NCBI GenBank assembly: GCA_015039465.1 | Contig: MU130360.1 | Location: forward strand, 146,678 to 167,363 | Direction: 5' to 3' | From: Phlegmacium glaucopus | Taxonomy: Eukaryota; Basidiomycota; Agaricomycetes; Agaricales; Cortinariaceae | Length of the DNA: 20,686 nucleotides | Part shown: in pieces, positions 1 through 8,944 of the stretch | How the letters are laid out: every line of letters begins with the position of its first letter | Position numbering within the stretch: position 1 is the first letter of the stretch | Program-made: the position numbers and the translations under genes | Notes under the pieces: model-generated | Told to the model about the DNA's origin: nothing | Seen by the model: only the letters and a program-made list of their open reading frames with translations | Database searches by the model: none

Positions 1-277
1 AAAAAAAAAAATCGCTTAGTGCATGTGAAAAAAAAAAAAAAAAAAAAAACAGTTAAATCCAGAAGCCTTGCATCAAGGTACATCTGAAATGTTTGAATAA
101 ATTGCTTGATCTGATGGCTCCGGGGATCACGGACAGAGGGAGGGGACGTTGGGGTGTGACGTGACGACTCCATGCAGACTTTGCGTGGGGAGGGGTCAGT
201 CGGGTCGTGCCTTTGCGACAAACACACCCGCAACGAGCTGCACCACCCCATCACCAGGCCCAAAGGAAATAAAACCA
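1..277. other. Left edge with poly(A) tracts, no gene seen
   Basis: The window opens with an 11-base A run (1-11) and a second run of about 22 A (28-49), separated by a short unique stretch. The rest up to 277 is moderately GC-rich and shows no coding pattern I can support. The A runs could be the tail of a retroposon lying to the left, or simple homopolymer. Confidence 0.4.
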
Positions 278-1776
278 ATGTACTGCTCTAACCGTCTTTG
301 CGGGAGGTTGAGAATTCATGGGCTGACGACACGTCATCCATGCTGCCCACCTAGGTCCCTCTGCTTCCGGGCTGCACAACGCCCGTACATTTTCCAAAAC
401 TTAGGCGGAACGAAATTCAAAGAACATGATCAATTGTCCGAAGGATTTATTTAAAGTTTTATAACACGCAATTGATTTCAGTGACGTCGTGATCGCTCGG
501 TTGGTAGCGGGGAATATAGGCTCTGGGAGAAAGTTGTGTTGTGTCAAGATCTACAGGCACGATCGGTGCATGCCACGGCCAGAGGATTCCTGGCCTGAGT
601 TTCTATCAGAGACGAAAGCATATAAAAGACTCTCAGAGGCAGTCCAAAGCGAACTACCTGGCTTTCAATTTTTGATGCAGCTTCAAGCATTACGCCACTA
701 CGGAAGGCAGAGTTTTCTCGTTATGGTTCGTCCATTGCGCTTTGCAATTGGTTTCATCTTCTGACAGCTGCAACAGGAGGTGATGGACGGCCCTCTACGT
801 GCCGTCATTCAAGATTTGCCTGGGGCTCTCAATCGTGTCCAGGAAACCAAGCGCCTGGTTGCTCAGATGGTGAGCCTTGTTTTTACTCGCAATGGTGGGT
901 CGTTCTGACTAGGTCTTCCAGACTTTGGGCCTCGCTGCGCTCCATAGCCTGGGAATTATTCATCGCGATTTCAAGCCAGAAAATGTTCTTATTGATTATA
1001 GAGGAAATGTACGCATCGCCGACTTCGGTTCGAGCGAGGTAGCCGATGAATGTGCGCCCTACCTTCCTGGCAGACCATGTACTCATGAGTCTGTCGGGAC
1101 CTGGCCCTACATCGCCCCCGAGGTTGTAGAGAATGAGAAAAAAGGTAAACGAGTTCCCTATGGCATTGAAGCGGACTATTGGTCTCTTGGTTGCATCGTA
1201 TTCGAATTGGAATCGGTGTATGGGGGTGTGCGTTACCCCGCCAGTGCCTGCTTACATTGATTAATTGATCCGCTTCTCGCTCCAGGTTATGTTTGAGGAC
1301 CGCGCACAATTCAATTGGTGGTGTTCTCACGAAGATCTTGACGACAAACAAAAATTCCTCCAAATTGAAGAGTTGCCTCCAACCGCTTTTGATCTTATTT
1401 GTGGGGTAAGTGCACACTTATGCGCCAAGTCCGATTCCCTTTTACTATTTTCCATTATAGCTGGTACATCCTGATGTGCACAAGCGGTTTGGGTTTTACG
1501 AAATCATACACCATCCTTATTTTGGGAAAGCCGAGTAAGTCATGTAGTGCCATCGCAACCATGAGCTAACCAACCGCTTCCCGTCTTGTTTTAGAAACTC
1601 AGAATTTTATTATGCTCAGGATCGCGGTGCGTTTCGCTTCTGTCTTGTTTCTCACAGCGTTAGTGACTGAATCTTTTCTGTTGTCCTTAGCTCTGAGGCG
1701 AAGTTGTGAAGGCAGCGAAGCGATGGATGTTGCCGCTCTAGGCATGGATGGCGTGGACAATCCATCATATCTTTAG
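278..1776 (+). CDS. Protein kinase domain protein (multi-exon)
   Basis: A eukaryotic-type Ser/Thr protein kinase that would transfer phosphate from ATP to protein. My exon model is 278-435, 482-719, 768-869, 913-1215, 1286-1405, 1461-1534, 1595-1626 and 1691-1776 (stop), about 370 aa; all junctions keep frame with GT-AG introns of 43-70 bp. The ATP-anchoring lysine is in CVKIYR (exon 2). Exon 4 has the catalytic loop [11 protein letters not shown], the Mg-binding loop IADFG, the APE motif in GTWPYIAPE, and the F-helix segment DYWSLGC. Exons 5-8 give the rest of the C-lobe. The downstream exons are well supported. The first exon and the start are weak: no clear GxGxxG loop is visible, the first 5' splice site (GTCCGA at 436) is unusual, and the intron at 720-767 is inferred because the frame otherwise meets a stop at 762. 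It may be intact, or its N-lobe may be damaged. Kinase family not assigned. Confidence 0.75.
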
Positions 1777-1964
1777 ATATAATTCCGGCGGTACCGGTTG
1801 TGCAGCGCGGCGAACCCGTTTGGATTACTTATATCTCTCTCTATAAGTTGAAATGCTAATTCTTTTGTACAAGAAGTTTTGAAAGCGTCTGGACCGCGGT
1901 TGACCAGTTTGAAAACAATTCATAGTCGCCGATCAATAATTCCGTTCGATTTCAGCGGTGGAAT
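1777..1964. other. Spacer between kinase gene and array
   Basis: AT-rich sequence after the kinase stop codon. I see no gene, repeat or RNA in it. The left boundary of the tandem array lies at or shortly before its right end. Confidence 0.4.
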
Positions 1965-2050
1965 ATTGACCTCGAGTGCCTTTTCTACGAAGAATTCGAT
2001 TAGTCCTCGTATTCGTTGTGGTCCAAATGCTGGATTCTATCGAATCTAAC
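1965..2050 (-). pseudogene. Cytochrome P450 5' exon scrap (leftmost array unit)
   Basis: The reverse strand reads NPAFGPQRIRGLIEFFVEKA, matching the P450 segment at about 7720-7804 and the relic near 18990-19060. A small insertion before the NPAF motif puts an in-frame stop just upstream, so the piece is dead. It is the remains of a further unit to the left; the rest of that unit is missing and the kinase gene follows instead. Confidence 0.65.
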
Positions 2051-2197
2051 ACTAAAATAACCGACCAAAATCTTGCGCTACTGCAGTACTAGAAAGCAAT
2101 GCGAAAAAGAATCAGGAACCACTGAGAGATAAAAAAGTGAAAGGGACTCATCAACACATTGCTACCTTGTTGGTAACCTCAAAAATTATGTTACTAA

Positions 2198-2846
2198 CTA
2201 GAAGTCGTACAATAAAACACGGCGGAGCCGATGGGTGAGCAAATAGGGGGGCAATGCCCTGAAAAAGCCTCCGTTTAACTGAGCTGGTTTGTGTATATCA
2301 TTGCATAAATTATCACCCGAAAAGAAAGGAAAAGACAAACGATGCCCTTCTTTTACTTCTTTGCTAGCTCCTTTGCGTGATGCGTGATCGATTCTGAAAG
2401 TCCATATTGACATAGGCGGCCGATAAAATAGTGTAAAAAAAAATTGTGTGGGAGAGTATTAGGACTAGTCAAGAACGGCACCTTTCAGGGAACAAGGTGT
2501 GATTCGCTGAGTGAACTCTTCTAAGTTCAAGTTGACGGGTCATAAACTACAAATACATTGATAAGGCAGAGGTAAACCATGTGCATGAGACATTTTAAAC
2601 ACAACGACTGAAGCATGTTCACCGTGAGGAGGCACGGTTATGTTCTCATTAATTAGGGGATATTCCTAGCACCCTCAAACACGCGATTGATGTTATCTTA
2701 TGACATCCCAAAATTGATCTAACAGCGTTCGTATTAAGCCTAGGCTAAAGAAGTAAAAAAGGGACGTTACAGCATTGTCGTTCAGGGGGAATGAGTCATT
2801 TGTCCTGTGATATACACTGTCAGTAAGTTGTGCACGAATAGAAAAC
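2198..2846 (+). promoter_or_regulatory. Conserved module upstream of Q, copy 1
   Basis: About 650 bp that recurs upstream of Q copies 2 and 3, including the stretch around GATAAGGCAGAGGTAA (2560-2575; also about 15087 and 20156) and the block ending in GTGATATACACTGTCAGTAA. No open frame on the + strand is shared by all three copies. On the - strand 2198-2413 is open and its first part (IWTFRIDHASRKG, then KEGHRLSFPF) is similar in all three copies with in-frame indels, so a relic exon is possible. I treat the module mainly as 5' flank of Q. Confidence 0.5.
2827..2846. repeat. 20-bp direct repeat flanking MITE, left
   Basis: GTTGTGCACGAATAGAAAAC, repeated exactly at 3146-3165. Copy 2 has a single version of this sequence (about 15366-15384), so the pair was made together with the insertion between them. 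Confidence 0.8.
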
Positions 2847-2861
2847 CTGTGTTTACAGTTA

Positions 2862-3145
2862 AGGACCCCCGAATATCCTGACAAATGTCTGATCTTCACA
2901 CCCAAAAGGCGCCGCAGGCGGAGTGGAGGCGAAATACACAAAATGCAGCCTCAGGAGCCCTTTTTTGTGTCCGGATAAAAATTGTGGTTTTGGGGCATTT
3001 TCCGGATAAAAATTCGCTTCTTTGACTTAATTTTTTTTTGGAAAATGGTTCCCAATCTCTCAATCGATGCATAGTTAAAAGGAAAAGCCGTGGGAATTTT
3101 TCGCCCACCAAAGATCAGGCATCTGGCTGAGTATTCAGGGGTCCT
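2862..3145. mobile_element. MITE-like insertion with 35-bp inverted ends
   Basis: A 284-bp non-coding insertion. The first 35 bases (2862-2896, starting AGGACCCCCGAATA) match the reverse complement of the last 35 (3111-3145, ending GGGGTCCT) at 28 of 35 positions. It contains no gene. Inside, a CCGGATAAAAATT motif occurs twice (about 2970-2983 and 3001-3014). The paralogous place in copy 2 lacks it. The 20-bp direct repeats lie directly after the right end but 15 bp outside the left end, so the target duplication is not a simple one for the TIRs alone. Superfamily not assigned. Confidence 0.75.
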
Positions 3146-3165
3146 GTTGTGCACGAATAGAAAAC
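3146..3165. repeat. 20-bp direct repeat flanking MITE, right
   Basis: Second exact copy of the 20-bp sequence at 2827-2846. It abuts the right inverted end of the MITE and ends one base before the TATA motif of Q copy 1. Confidence 0.8.
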
Positions 3166-3166
3166 A

Positions 3167-3174
3167 TATATAAA
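3167..3174 (+). promoter_or_regulatory. TATA box of Q copy 1
   Basis: TATATAAA, 53 bp before the ATG at 3220. The following GCTTGCTTCGCTTGAATCCC stretch is nearly identical in copies 2 and 3, as expected for a core promoter and 5' leader. Confidence 0.65.
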
Positions 3175-3219
3175 GCTTGCTTCGCTTGAATCCCTGCCCT
3201 AGCTCCCACAGTTTCATCC

Positions 3220-4080
3220 ATGGACCCATCGCAGTTTTGGCTACCATACTGGCTTCTCCCGCCATTTATTGATCTCCAACTTCTTTTCCCTCCCCCTCCC
3301 CCGCTTCCTTTCCCTCTCCTTCCATTCGCTGGTCCCTTCCAACCCACTCACCACTCACAAGGCCCTGGATATCAACAGATGGGTCAGCAATATCACCACT
3401 ATCACCCAACCGTCGGGCCTATTCGCACCGAACGCCACAGAGGGCACCCCATGACGGTGGCCTCACAACCATACCATTACGCACATATATCGTCAGGAAT
3501 GATGCCAAGCAATCATTCCATGGGCACCCACCCGGTCTACGCTCAGATGGGTCCCATCTACAATACAGGAGCTGGTGGGGTGGGACCCCCGTCAGGAAAC
3601 CCCCAAATGGGGTCAGTTCAACAGACGAAACGCCATCATTCGGGTCCCCCCAGGATCCAGAAACAGCAGAGAGGCAGGGAGGACCCCTCAGTATATGTAG
3701 TCCCTGTCATAGAAAGTATGTCGGTTTCGCAATCCATCCATCTTTTTTCACAACTATTTGTAACAGGCATGACAGCGGGTGGGTCGGCTGTCCCCACTGC
3801 GATTCCCGCACCAGCACCAGCACCATCTGCTGTGTCAGTGCAAACTGCTGTGTCGACACCGGCTGCATCGACATCGACGCAGCCGGTGGCAACCCTTGGA
3901 ACGGCTGAGACGCGCCGACAACAAGGAGGTAACATCAAGAAGATGCGAAAACGTACGTGTACTTTACTATCTTTCTTGATTTCTGAACATCATCACTAAA
4001 ATTCTTCTGCAGGGAAAGTCTATGACTACGACTCCGATGTCCACAGGGTCTCTTCAGGGTCGGAGACCGACTCGGATTAG
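3220..4080 (+). CDS. Pro/His/Gln-rich protein Q, copy 1
   Basis: Function unknown. Exons 3220-3715, 3767-3952 and 4013-4080 give 249 aa. The introns are GTATGT..AACAG (51 bp) and GTACGT..CTGCAG (60 bp). The N-terminus starts MDPSQFWLPYW, followed by a proline/leucine run (about residues 25-40), a Gly/His/Gln/Met-rich middle containing THHSQGP, NHSMGTHPVYAQMGPI and GPPSGNPQMGSVQQ, then KQQRGREDPS. Exon 2 has a Pro/Ala/Ser/Thr run and a basic patch KKMRKR; exon 3 encodes an acidic tail, DYDSD..SGSETDSD. The protein is probably disordered, with no signal peptide or domain I recognise. Exon lengths against copy 2 (496/523, 186/168, 68/62) differ only by multiples of 3, while the introns differ by 7 and 1 bp. 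That argues for a translated, selected gene. An alternative 3' splice site at 3775 would also keep frame, and retaining intron 1 leaves the frame open. Confidence 0.65.
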
Positions 4081-4894
4081 CAGGATTCAAGGGGGCGATC
4101 GTACAATGCTATCGTCTACAATTTTCAATGGGTATTCATTAGCTATGGCCCATTTTTTTATTTTCTTACCGTTGCTAGCCCTCTTTTATGTTTCCTTGCC
4201 TTATCATCATTGATCACTGAATAATACTATCTTGAAACCAAAAGGTCGAATGAATTAGAGATGATTATCGATGGACAGAATCATAGTGAGGCGTGTGACG
4301 GTCACTTGGCAAGAATGCAGAGTTAAAGCAACATTACCAGTCCCAGCTACGATCTATAATATGCTGTACTGCCTCGCCTCAGAGTTCTTTTGCAGTGGTG
4401 ACTGAAGATCCATTCTCATTCCAGCAGGTTTTTATGTGCTTTTCTGCGTCGGGTTGGTCAAAAACAATACAAATTTCAAGACAGAGGGACGAGCTAGGTC
4501 CCATCGAACAAAGGTAGGTCTTATGGACGTCGTGTGGCAGAAGCAGAGAACGGCATCTATAGATATCTAGCTCGCATAGTCGCACTGTTCAAACCAAAGA
4601 TTGAAGGCATTGGACCAAGAACTGGTAATATTCTGACACCGAAATCGTCAAATCCACTGAGCTCTTTCACAGAACACCTTTTGAAACTCCTAGTACGCAA
4701 GTATATATTGCTGTCTCCTGTGTTACTTACATTTCGAAACCGCTTTTATAAAACGTGCGTTAAAAAAGAAATACACAACACAAGAAGAACAAAAGGCGCA
4801 AAGGAAAAAGTAAAAAACATCCAACTAGGCAAAACCGAGCCCGGCTCGGTTTTAACAATAACTATTTATCGGACAAAAAGCAGCATGGTTGTTG
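4081..4894. other. Spacer between Q and ATG18 relic, copy 1
   Basis: About 800 bp, homologous along its length to 16302-17056. Just after the Q stop a frame in both copies encodes a hydrophobic run (LPLLALFYV here, LPLLAVFYV in copy 2). On the - strand, 4379-4585 and 16524-16766 share SLLLPHDV and FDQP but lie in frames broken by a 2-base indel, so they are probably not coding. A palindrome (AAAACCGAGCC, one base, GGCTCGGTTTT) sits at 4831-4853, just past the end of the ATG18 relic; its second arm is degraded in copy 2. Confidence 0.5.
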
Positions 4895-6185
4895 CTATTT
4901 CCCGTCCAATCCACTTGATTCTTCTCCTGAATCGAGAGAACTGCTGTAACAAGTAGTGAGTCAGATGTTGAGAATAAGCAACGGAATGACAATTTCCTTA
5001 CCTATATTGCTTCATCAACGAACACTCTCCACCTTTATCCAGATCGATACTGTATGTTGAATGAAAATAACCATCAGAGGAAATCACCATAACATGGGGC
5101 ATCGTCCTGATCAATGAAAGACAGATCACATTAGCCACTTGAAAACGTAACCCGGAATTTTAGGAAAGGAATCACCCTGAAAAAACGACGTACCGCTGGT
5201 TGGCAACCGTAAGAAAGCAAAATCTCGGAACGGCTCCCATATCTCCGTAAGCGAGTTTGGAGGTTACCGCCCATCGAGTGTGTGAGGCTTTTAGTTAACT
5301 GTAGCGATCCGTGATTGAGACTCGACCTTGAGAAAGAGAGATACTGCAGTCAGAACTGGTGAATCTAAAAAAATGAAGAGATACGTACGAGGTACTCTTG
5401 CTCTTTCTCTTTTTGATGAATGATTCATAGCCCCCTCCAAGCTAGCAGGTGGAGACGCCCTTCCACTGACCCTGGCGAGCTTCCTGACAACTGGTTAATA
5501 TTTGATGCTTCAACGTTATCGTTCTTCGATGCTGCTTACTGGCCCAGTTTGAGTATATGGACAGTGTCATACACAGAGAACAACAACGAGACTAGATTAA
5601 AATTAATTGAACAAATTGTCGCTCGGGTGCCTCGTATGAACTGATACAGTTGCTCTGCACCAGGAATACTCCACACACGAATCGCAGTGCCTTCATCAGA
5701 CGAGGTGGCAAGGAGCGAACCAGTAGAGTTGATAGAGAGGAAAGAAAGTGGCAACTCGACGCGCTTGTATGACGTTGGTGACCCGGGCCGTTCAAGTACG
5801 AGTGGAGAAAAGGAGGACGTCGCCGGACTGGTGTTGAGAAGAGGTGGACGCTTGGAGAGCTGTTGGCGGCAGTTGCGAGGGACATAGGTGATGGAACTGG
5901 TGAAGGATAGACTAGATAAGAGCTGTCTGCGGAAGGAGAAAGAGTGCACATCGCTAAGTATGGATTGCCAAGTTAGTGGACAACAATGTATGGAAACAAA
6001 CATAAGTTTTGACAGACCTTCTGGGTTCGGCGTGGTCTCAATAGCATGAAGATACGACATATATCTCCATCTCTAGCACGATAACGAGCGACTTTCGATT
6101 CGATTCGACGGCCGATACGGACGAAGGGAATAACAATTTGCAGATCATGGATTGTCGCTTTATTCAGAGTTCTATTGATTGTGAA
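4895..6185 (-). pseudogene. ATG18-like PROPPIN pseudogene, copy 1
   Basis: Relic of a WD-repeat phosphoinositide-binding protein (ATG18/WIPI family, autophagy). Reading the - strand, family segments appear in order: a remnant before IYVYDI/MRLLH, then [11 protein letters not shown] (about 6020-6050), LSPSADSSYLVYPSPVPSP (about 5890-5950), SDEGTAIRVWSIPGAEQLYQF (about 5640-5710), VYDTVHILKLGQ (about 5536-5580), WEPSRDFAF-like near 5240, MPHVMVISS and GGECSL near 5030-5110, and a C-terminal SLDSGEESSGLDGK ending at 4895. Frames shift repeatedly and stops interrupt, so no full protein is possible. The phosphoinositide-binding FRRG motif reads FIRG. The N-terminal first blade is absent: sequence changes abruptly to P450 near 6180. 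Confident as a family call. Confidence 0.85.
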
Positions 6186-6594
6186 CAGCAGGGGTTTGAT
6201 TCTATTCACACGCAAAGCAGATTTAGGACCCGAGATTGACGACATATAACCAGAGAAAAACATAGAACTCACTTCAAAAGTGAAAATCGATAGCCGATCC
6301 AAGCTCGGGCACTCCACTAACATATATAGCACGATAACAAGTGACTTTCAATTCAATTTGACGGCCAATACGGACAAAGGGAATACGGACGAAGGGAATA
6401 GCAACTCGTAGATCATGGATTGTCGCTTCATTCAACTTGAACAGTTCTATTGATCGTGAACAGCAGGGTTTTGATTCTAAGAAACAATTTTAGCACCCGA
6501 GATCGATGGAATATAACCAGATAAAAACATAGGACTCACTCCAAAAGTCAAAATCGATAGCCGATCCAAGCTCGGGAAGCCTCAATAAATGTCA
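6075..6594. repeat. Local tandem duplication over the ATG18/P450 junction
   Basis: Two diverged copies, about 6075-6327 and 6328-6594, each starting AGCACGATAAC and carrying the ATG18 N-terminal scrap, the junction and the P450 heme-region scrap (ending CCGATCCAAGCTCGGG at about 6309 and 6576). The period is 253 bp at the left and 267 bp at the right because of a small insertion in the second copy. Array copy 2 has only one version (18180-18440), so this event is specific to copy 1. Confidence 0.8.
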
Positions 6595-7810
6595 ATACAT
6601 TTGACCCAGACTCCAGGAGCAGATGTGGCAAGCATCCGGAACATTCGCGGCCTGAAGAGAAACCTGGTTGTATAACAATTGAGAAGGAAATTTGAGGACG
6701 AAGCTAACTTGAACTCTGTAAAATATTCCCGCCATATCGATTTATCTCGGTTGACGAGGACAATAGGTACCAATATCGATTGACCCTTTCTGACCCTATC
6801 CCACAAAGAAAAATAAATTAGTATATAATGGCATCAATATGAATCAAAGCCCAACCGAATTTCATTTCGGACAATCCCATTCCTCTCCCTGAACGCCTTG
6901 CTAAGGAGGAATGCAATCATCCTTTTCAGCAGCTCGTGCTAAAACTGGCGGACAAAGACGCAAAGTCTCGTGTACGACGATGTCTAGATAGTAAGGCAAC
7001 CCATTCAAATCGTCTATTGTTGGATTGTCGGTAGACACGTTGGACACTTCTTGACGAAATTTCGTTTGCGCCTGCGTAGTATGAGTTAGAGCATATAATT
7101 CCCATGCCATCGCGATACTATGTCAACATTAATAACATGATTGTAGAATATCTGAGGAACGCACGTGTGTGTATCTTGTTGTTTTGTGGCTAGCGACGAG
7201 GAAAGTCTGCGAGTATATTGAGTAAATACATGGGTCTAGAATGAGTTTATACAGACGAGCTAGCACATCTTCATTCTTCATCTGTTACGCTTCTGGGAGG
7301 TCTTGCATGACATTGGCTTGAGGCAGGAGCGAAAGAATATCTTTACGGCCTGACGATTTATTGCGCTTATCGTCTTCATGGGAAGCTTTACTTTGCTTCA
7401 GAAGATCAGATCCGATACGAAGCATTATAGCAGAAGCCTTTCTCATCTCGGTGTCGTTCGGTGTCGGCTGTAATCCAACGCCAATTAGACGGTTAAAAAT
7501 TAGAGACGAATACTGGTACGAACTAAGAAACGCAGCGGAAAATATACCGCTTTGAGTATTGGCATAATAGTTGATTTCGCTCCCACCTTGAATATCGCTG
7601 AAAACGATTTTCATAAGGGCATTTTCCTCGGGATCGCTGGTCAGTGCATTGAAATGATAATTGAATCCTGGGGATTTTAGTGTTAATAAATGCAATGTGA
7701 TCGCGCACAGGGTGAAATGATTTCACCTCGAGTGCCTTTTCTACGAAGACTTCGGTTAGTCCCCGCATTTGTTGAGGTCCAAATGCTGGATTCAATCTAA
7801 TCATAAGTCA
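6186..7810 (-). pseudogene. Cytochrome P450 pseudogene, copy 1
   Basis: Relic of a heme-thiolate monooxygenase. On the - strand, from 7804: RLNPAFGPQQMRGLTEVFVEKA (C-helix region), a segment at 7285-7695 with PGFNYHFNALTSD..ENALMKIVFSD and SGRKDILSLL, an in-frame stop at about 7285, then a degenerate I-helix TFLVASHKTT (family norm AGxET) near 7185-7210. Next come the K-helix ExxR in HETLRLCPP (about 6940) and the meander region KGQSILVPIVLVNRDKSIW (about 6730-6790). Near 6560-6620 the heme loop is broken by a stop, and the heme-ligand cysteine codon has become TGG. A second heme-region scrap lies at about 6186-6330 because of the local duplication. The C-terminus stops at the ATG18 junction. 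Normal P450s are about 500 aa; this copy is dead. Family not assigned. Confidence 0.85.
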
Positions 7811-8335
7811 TCTAACACCGAATAACACAGCAGAACTGACCAAAATCTTCTGCTACTGTGGTATTAGAAAACAATTCGAGGAAGAGTCAAGAACCATCAC
7901 AAATGAAAAATATACAACCAATATACAACTGGCGAAAATGACAGGTAAAAGCAATAAAAAAGGGAGATAAAAAAGCGAAAACCTTTGAAAACGAAAGGAT
8001 TCAAGGTAGGTACCCGGCCGGACAAAAGAAGGCAGAAGCTTTAGCTGATTTGCCAAGACAAGAATAAACAGCGGAGAAAAAAAAGCCTTACCCGAAATTG
8101 ATTCAACAGGAATAGTTCTCAAGGCTGTGTTCGTCATAGTTTTCCGAGCAGCGAGCTCTCTGGAGTCACCACATTGCTACCTTTTTGGTGTATGAGAAAA
8201 CGGGTGTATCATCGAGGAAACAATCTCAAGCAAATAAGTAGTCCAGATAGTAATGCTGTCCGTCAAAAAACCGGTGCCCACGTCCTCCAATCTATTAGCC
8301 AAAGATAAATGCTGTATTTTAGCGTCAAAAATGAT
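7811..8335 (-). other. P450 upstream region with unidentified conserved scraps, copy 1
   Basis: Homologous to 19064-19728. Both copies share, on the - strand, MTNTALRTIPVESISGKAF (MTNTPLRTFPVRSISG in copy 2) near 8080-8137 and, at about 8200-8300, LANRLEDVGTGFLTDSI followed by TYLLEI. In copy 2 the latter continues DAEVGLGLFDDTPIVSYTNQ. These look like decayed exons of an unrecognised gene. Neither copy is open throughout. Confidence 0.4.
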
Positions 8336-8614
8336 GGTACTAACTGAATGAGAAGCCGTACAATAAAACATGAAACTCGATGGGGGTGAGCAAACAGGCA
8401 GGCATGATGCCCTGAAAAAGCCTCCGTTGAACCCGAGCTGGTTTGCGTAAATCATTGCATAAATTATCACCCGAAAAGAAAGGAAAAGACAAACGATGCC
8501 CTTCTTTTACTTCTCCTTTGCGTGATGCGTGATCGATTCCGAAAGTCCATATAAGCAAATACCGACCAAATTGGGAAGTGGAGGTAGATGATCGAGGAAC
8601 GAGTTTAATGTACT

Positions 8615-8643
8615 GATGTTTTGCTTAGTAGAAATGTAAACGC
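8615..8643 (+). repeat. Candidate left terminal inverted repeat of DIRS element
   Basis: GATGTTTTGCTTAGTAGAAAT and the next eight bases (ending CGC) match the reverse complement of 14649-14680 in two blocks (AAGCAAAA and ATTTCTA, plus a flanking TTT.C), with a 3-base gap and several mismatches. It lies about 30 bp inside the boundary inferred from the empty site, so either the boundary or the repeat call needs adjusting. Confidence 0.4.
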
Positions 8644-8781
8644 GTTGGGATCATGTGATCCCTCGCCCCTTCTCTTTAACCACCAACAAGCTTTATCGTT
8701 CGTTTGCATTTCTGTTTATTTATTCTTTTATTCTTTTATTACAAGACTTTCTTCTTCATATTGGCTCTTTTCAATCACTTT

Positions 8782-8867
8782 TCAACCTTTGTATACGTCT
8801 GATATACGTCTTTAATTCGCTTTTTCGACCTTCGTATACGTCTAATATACGTCTTTAATTCGCTTTT
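8782..8867 (+). repeat. 43-bp tandem duplication in the element leader
   Basis: Two adjacent 43-bp units (8782-8824 and 8825-8867), each with GTATACGTCT followed by ATATACGTC and TTTAATTCGC. They lie 80-160 bp upstream of the Gag ATG and so probably in the promoter or 5' leader. Each unit itself contains two TATACGTC motifs, giving four in all. Confidence 0.85.
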
Positions 8868-8944
8868 ACCCAGTCTTGTATTTCCATTCCTTCGCGTTTT
8901 CCCTTTTCATCACACGTTCTTTCTCTCAATATTTCTGGTCATCC

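Larger units (their letters stand above)
2190..8335. repeat. Tandem segmental duplication, copy 1
   Basis: A unit of about 6.1 kb that recurs twice more in direct orientation. Its order is conserved upstream module, Q gene (+), ATG18 relic (-), P450 relic (-). Shared landmarks are the TATA motif before Q (3167, 15385, 20462), the P450 segment CCTTTTCTACGAAG (1979, 7735, 18997) and the start of the module, GTTACTAACT-like (about 2190, 8337, 19732). Copies are clearly homologous but diverged by many substitutions and indels, so the duplication is not recent. The exact breakpoint is arbitrary because the array is continuous. Confidence 0.85.

Noticed and set aside
1..49. Poly(A) as proof of a retroposon
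   Set aside because: No target duplication or element body is visible within the window, so it is only noted.
2951..3347. Overlapping - strand frames over the MITE and Q promoter
   Set aside because: They cross the MITE ends, TATA box and Q start, are not shared with copies 2 and 3, and look like chance frames in low-complexity sequence.
3636..3938. - strand frames within Q exons 1 and 2
   Set aside because: Shadow of the repetitive Pro/Ala/Thr-rich coding sequence on the + strand; rich in Ala/Val/Asp as expected for an antisense frame of GCN/ACN/CAN codons.
4379..4585. - strand frame with SLLLPHDV and FDQP, also seen at 16524-16766
   Set aside because: Similar words occur in both copies, but a 2-base indel between them breaks the shared frame, so coding constraint is not supported.
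4534..4956. 140-codon + strand open frame in copy 1
   Set aside because: Not preserved in copy 2 and overlaps the 3' end of the ATG18 relic on the other strand; AT-rich chance frame.
8876..8944. Upstream extension of the Gag frame before 8945
   Set aside because: The frame is open but has no ATG before 8945, and the sequence is pyrimidine-rich leader following the 43-bp repeats.
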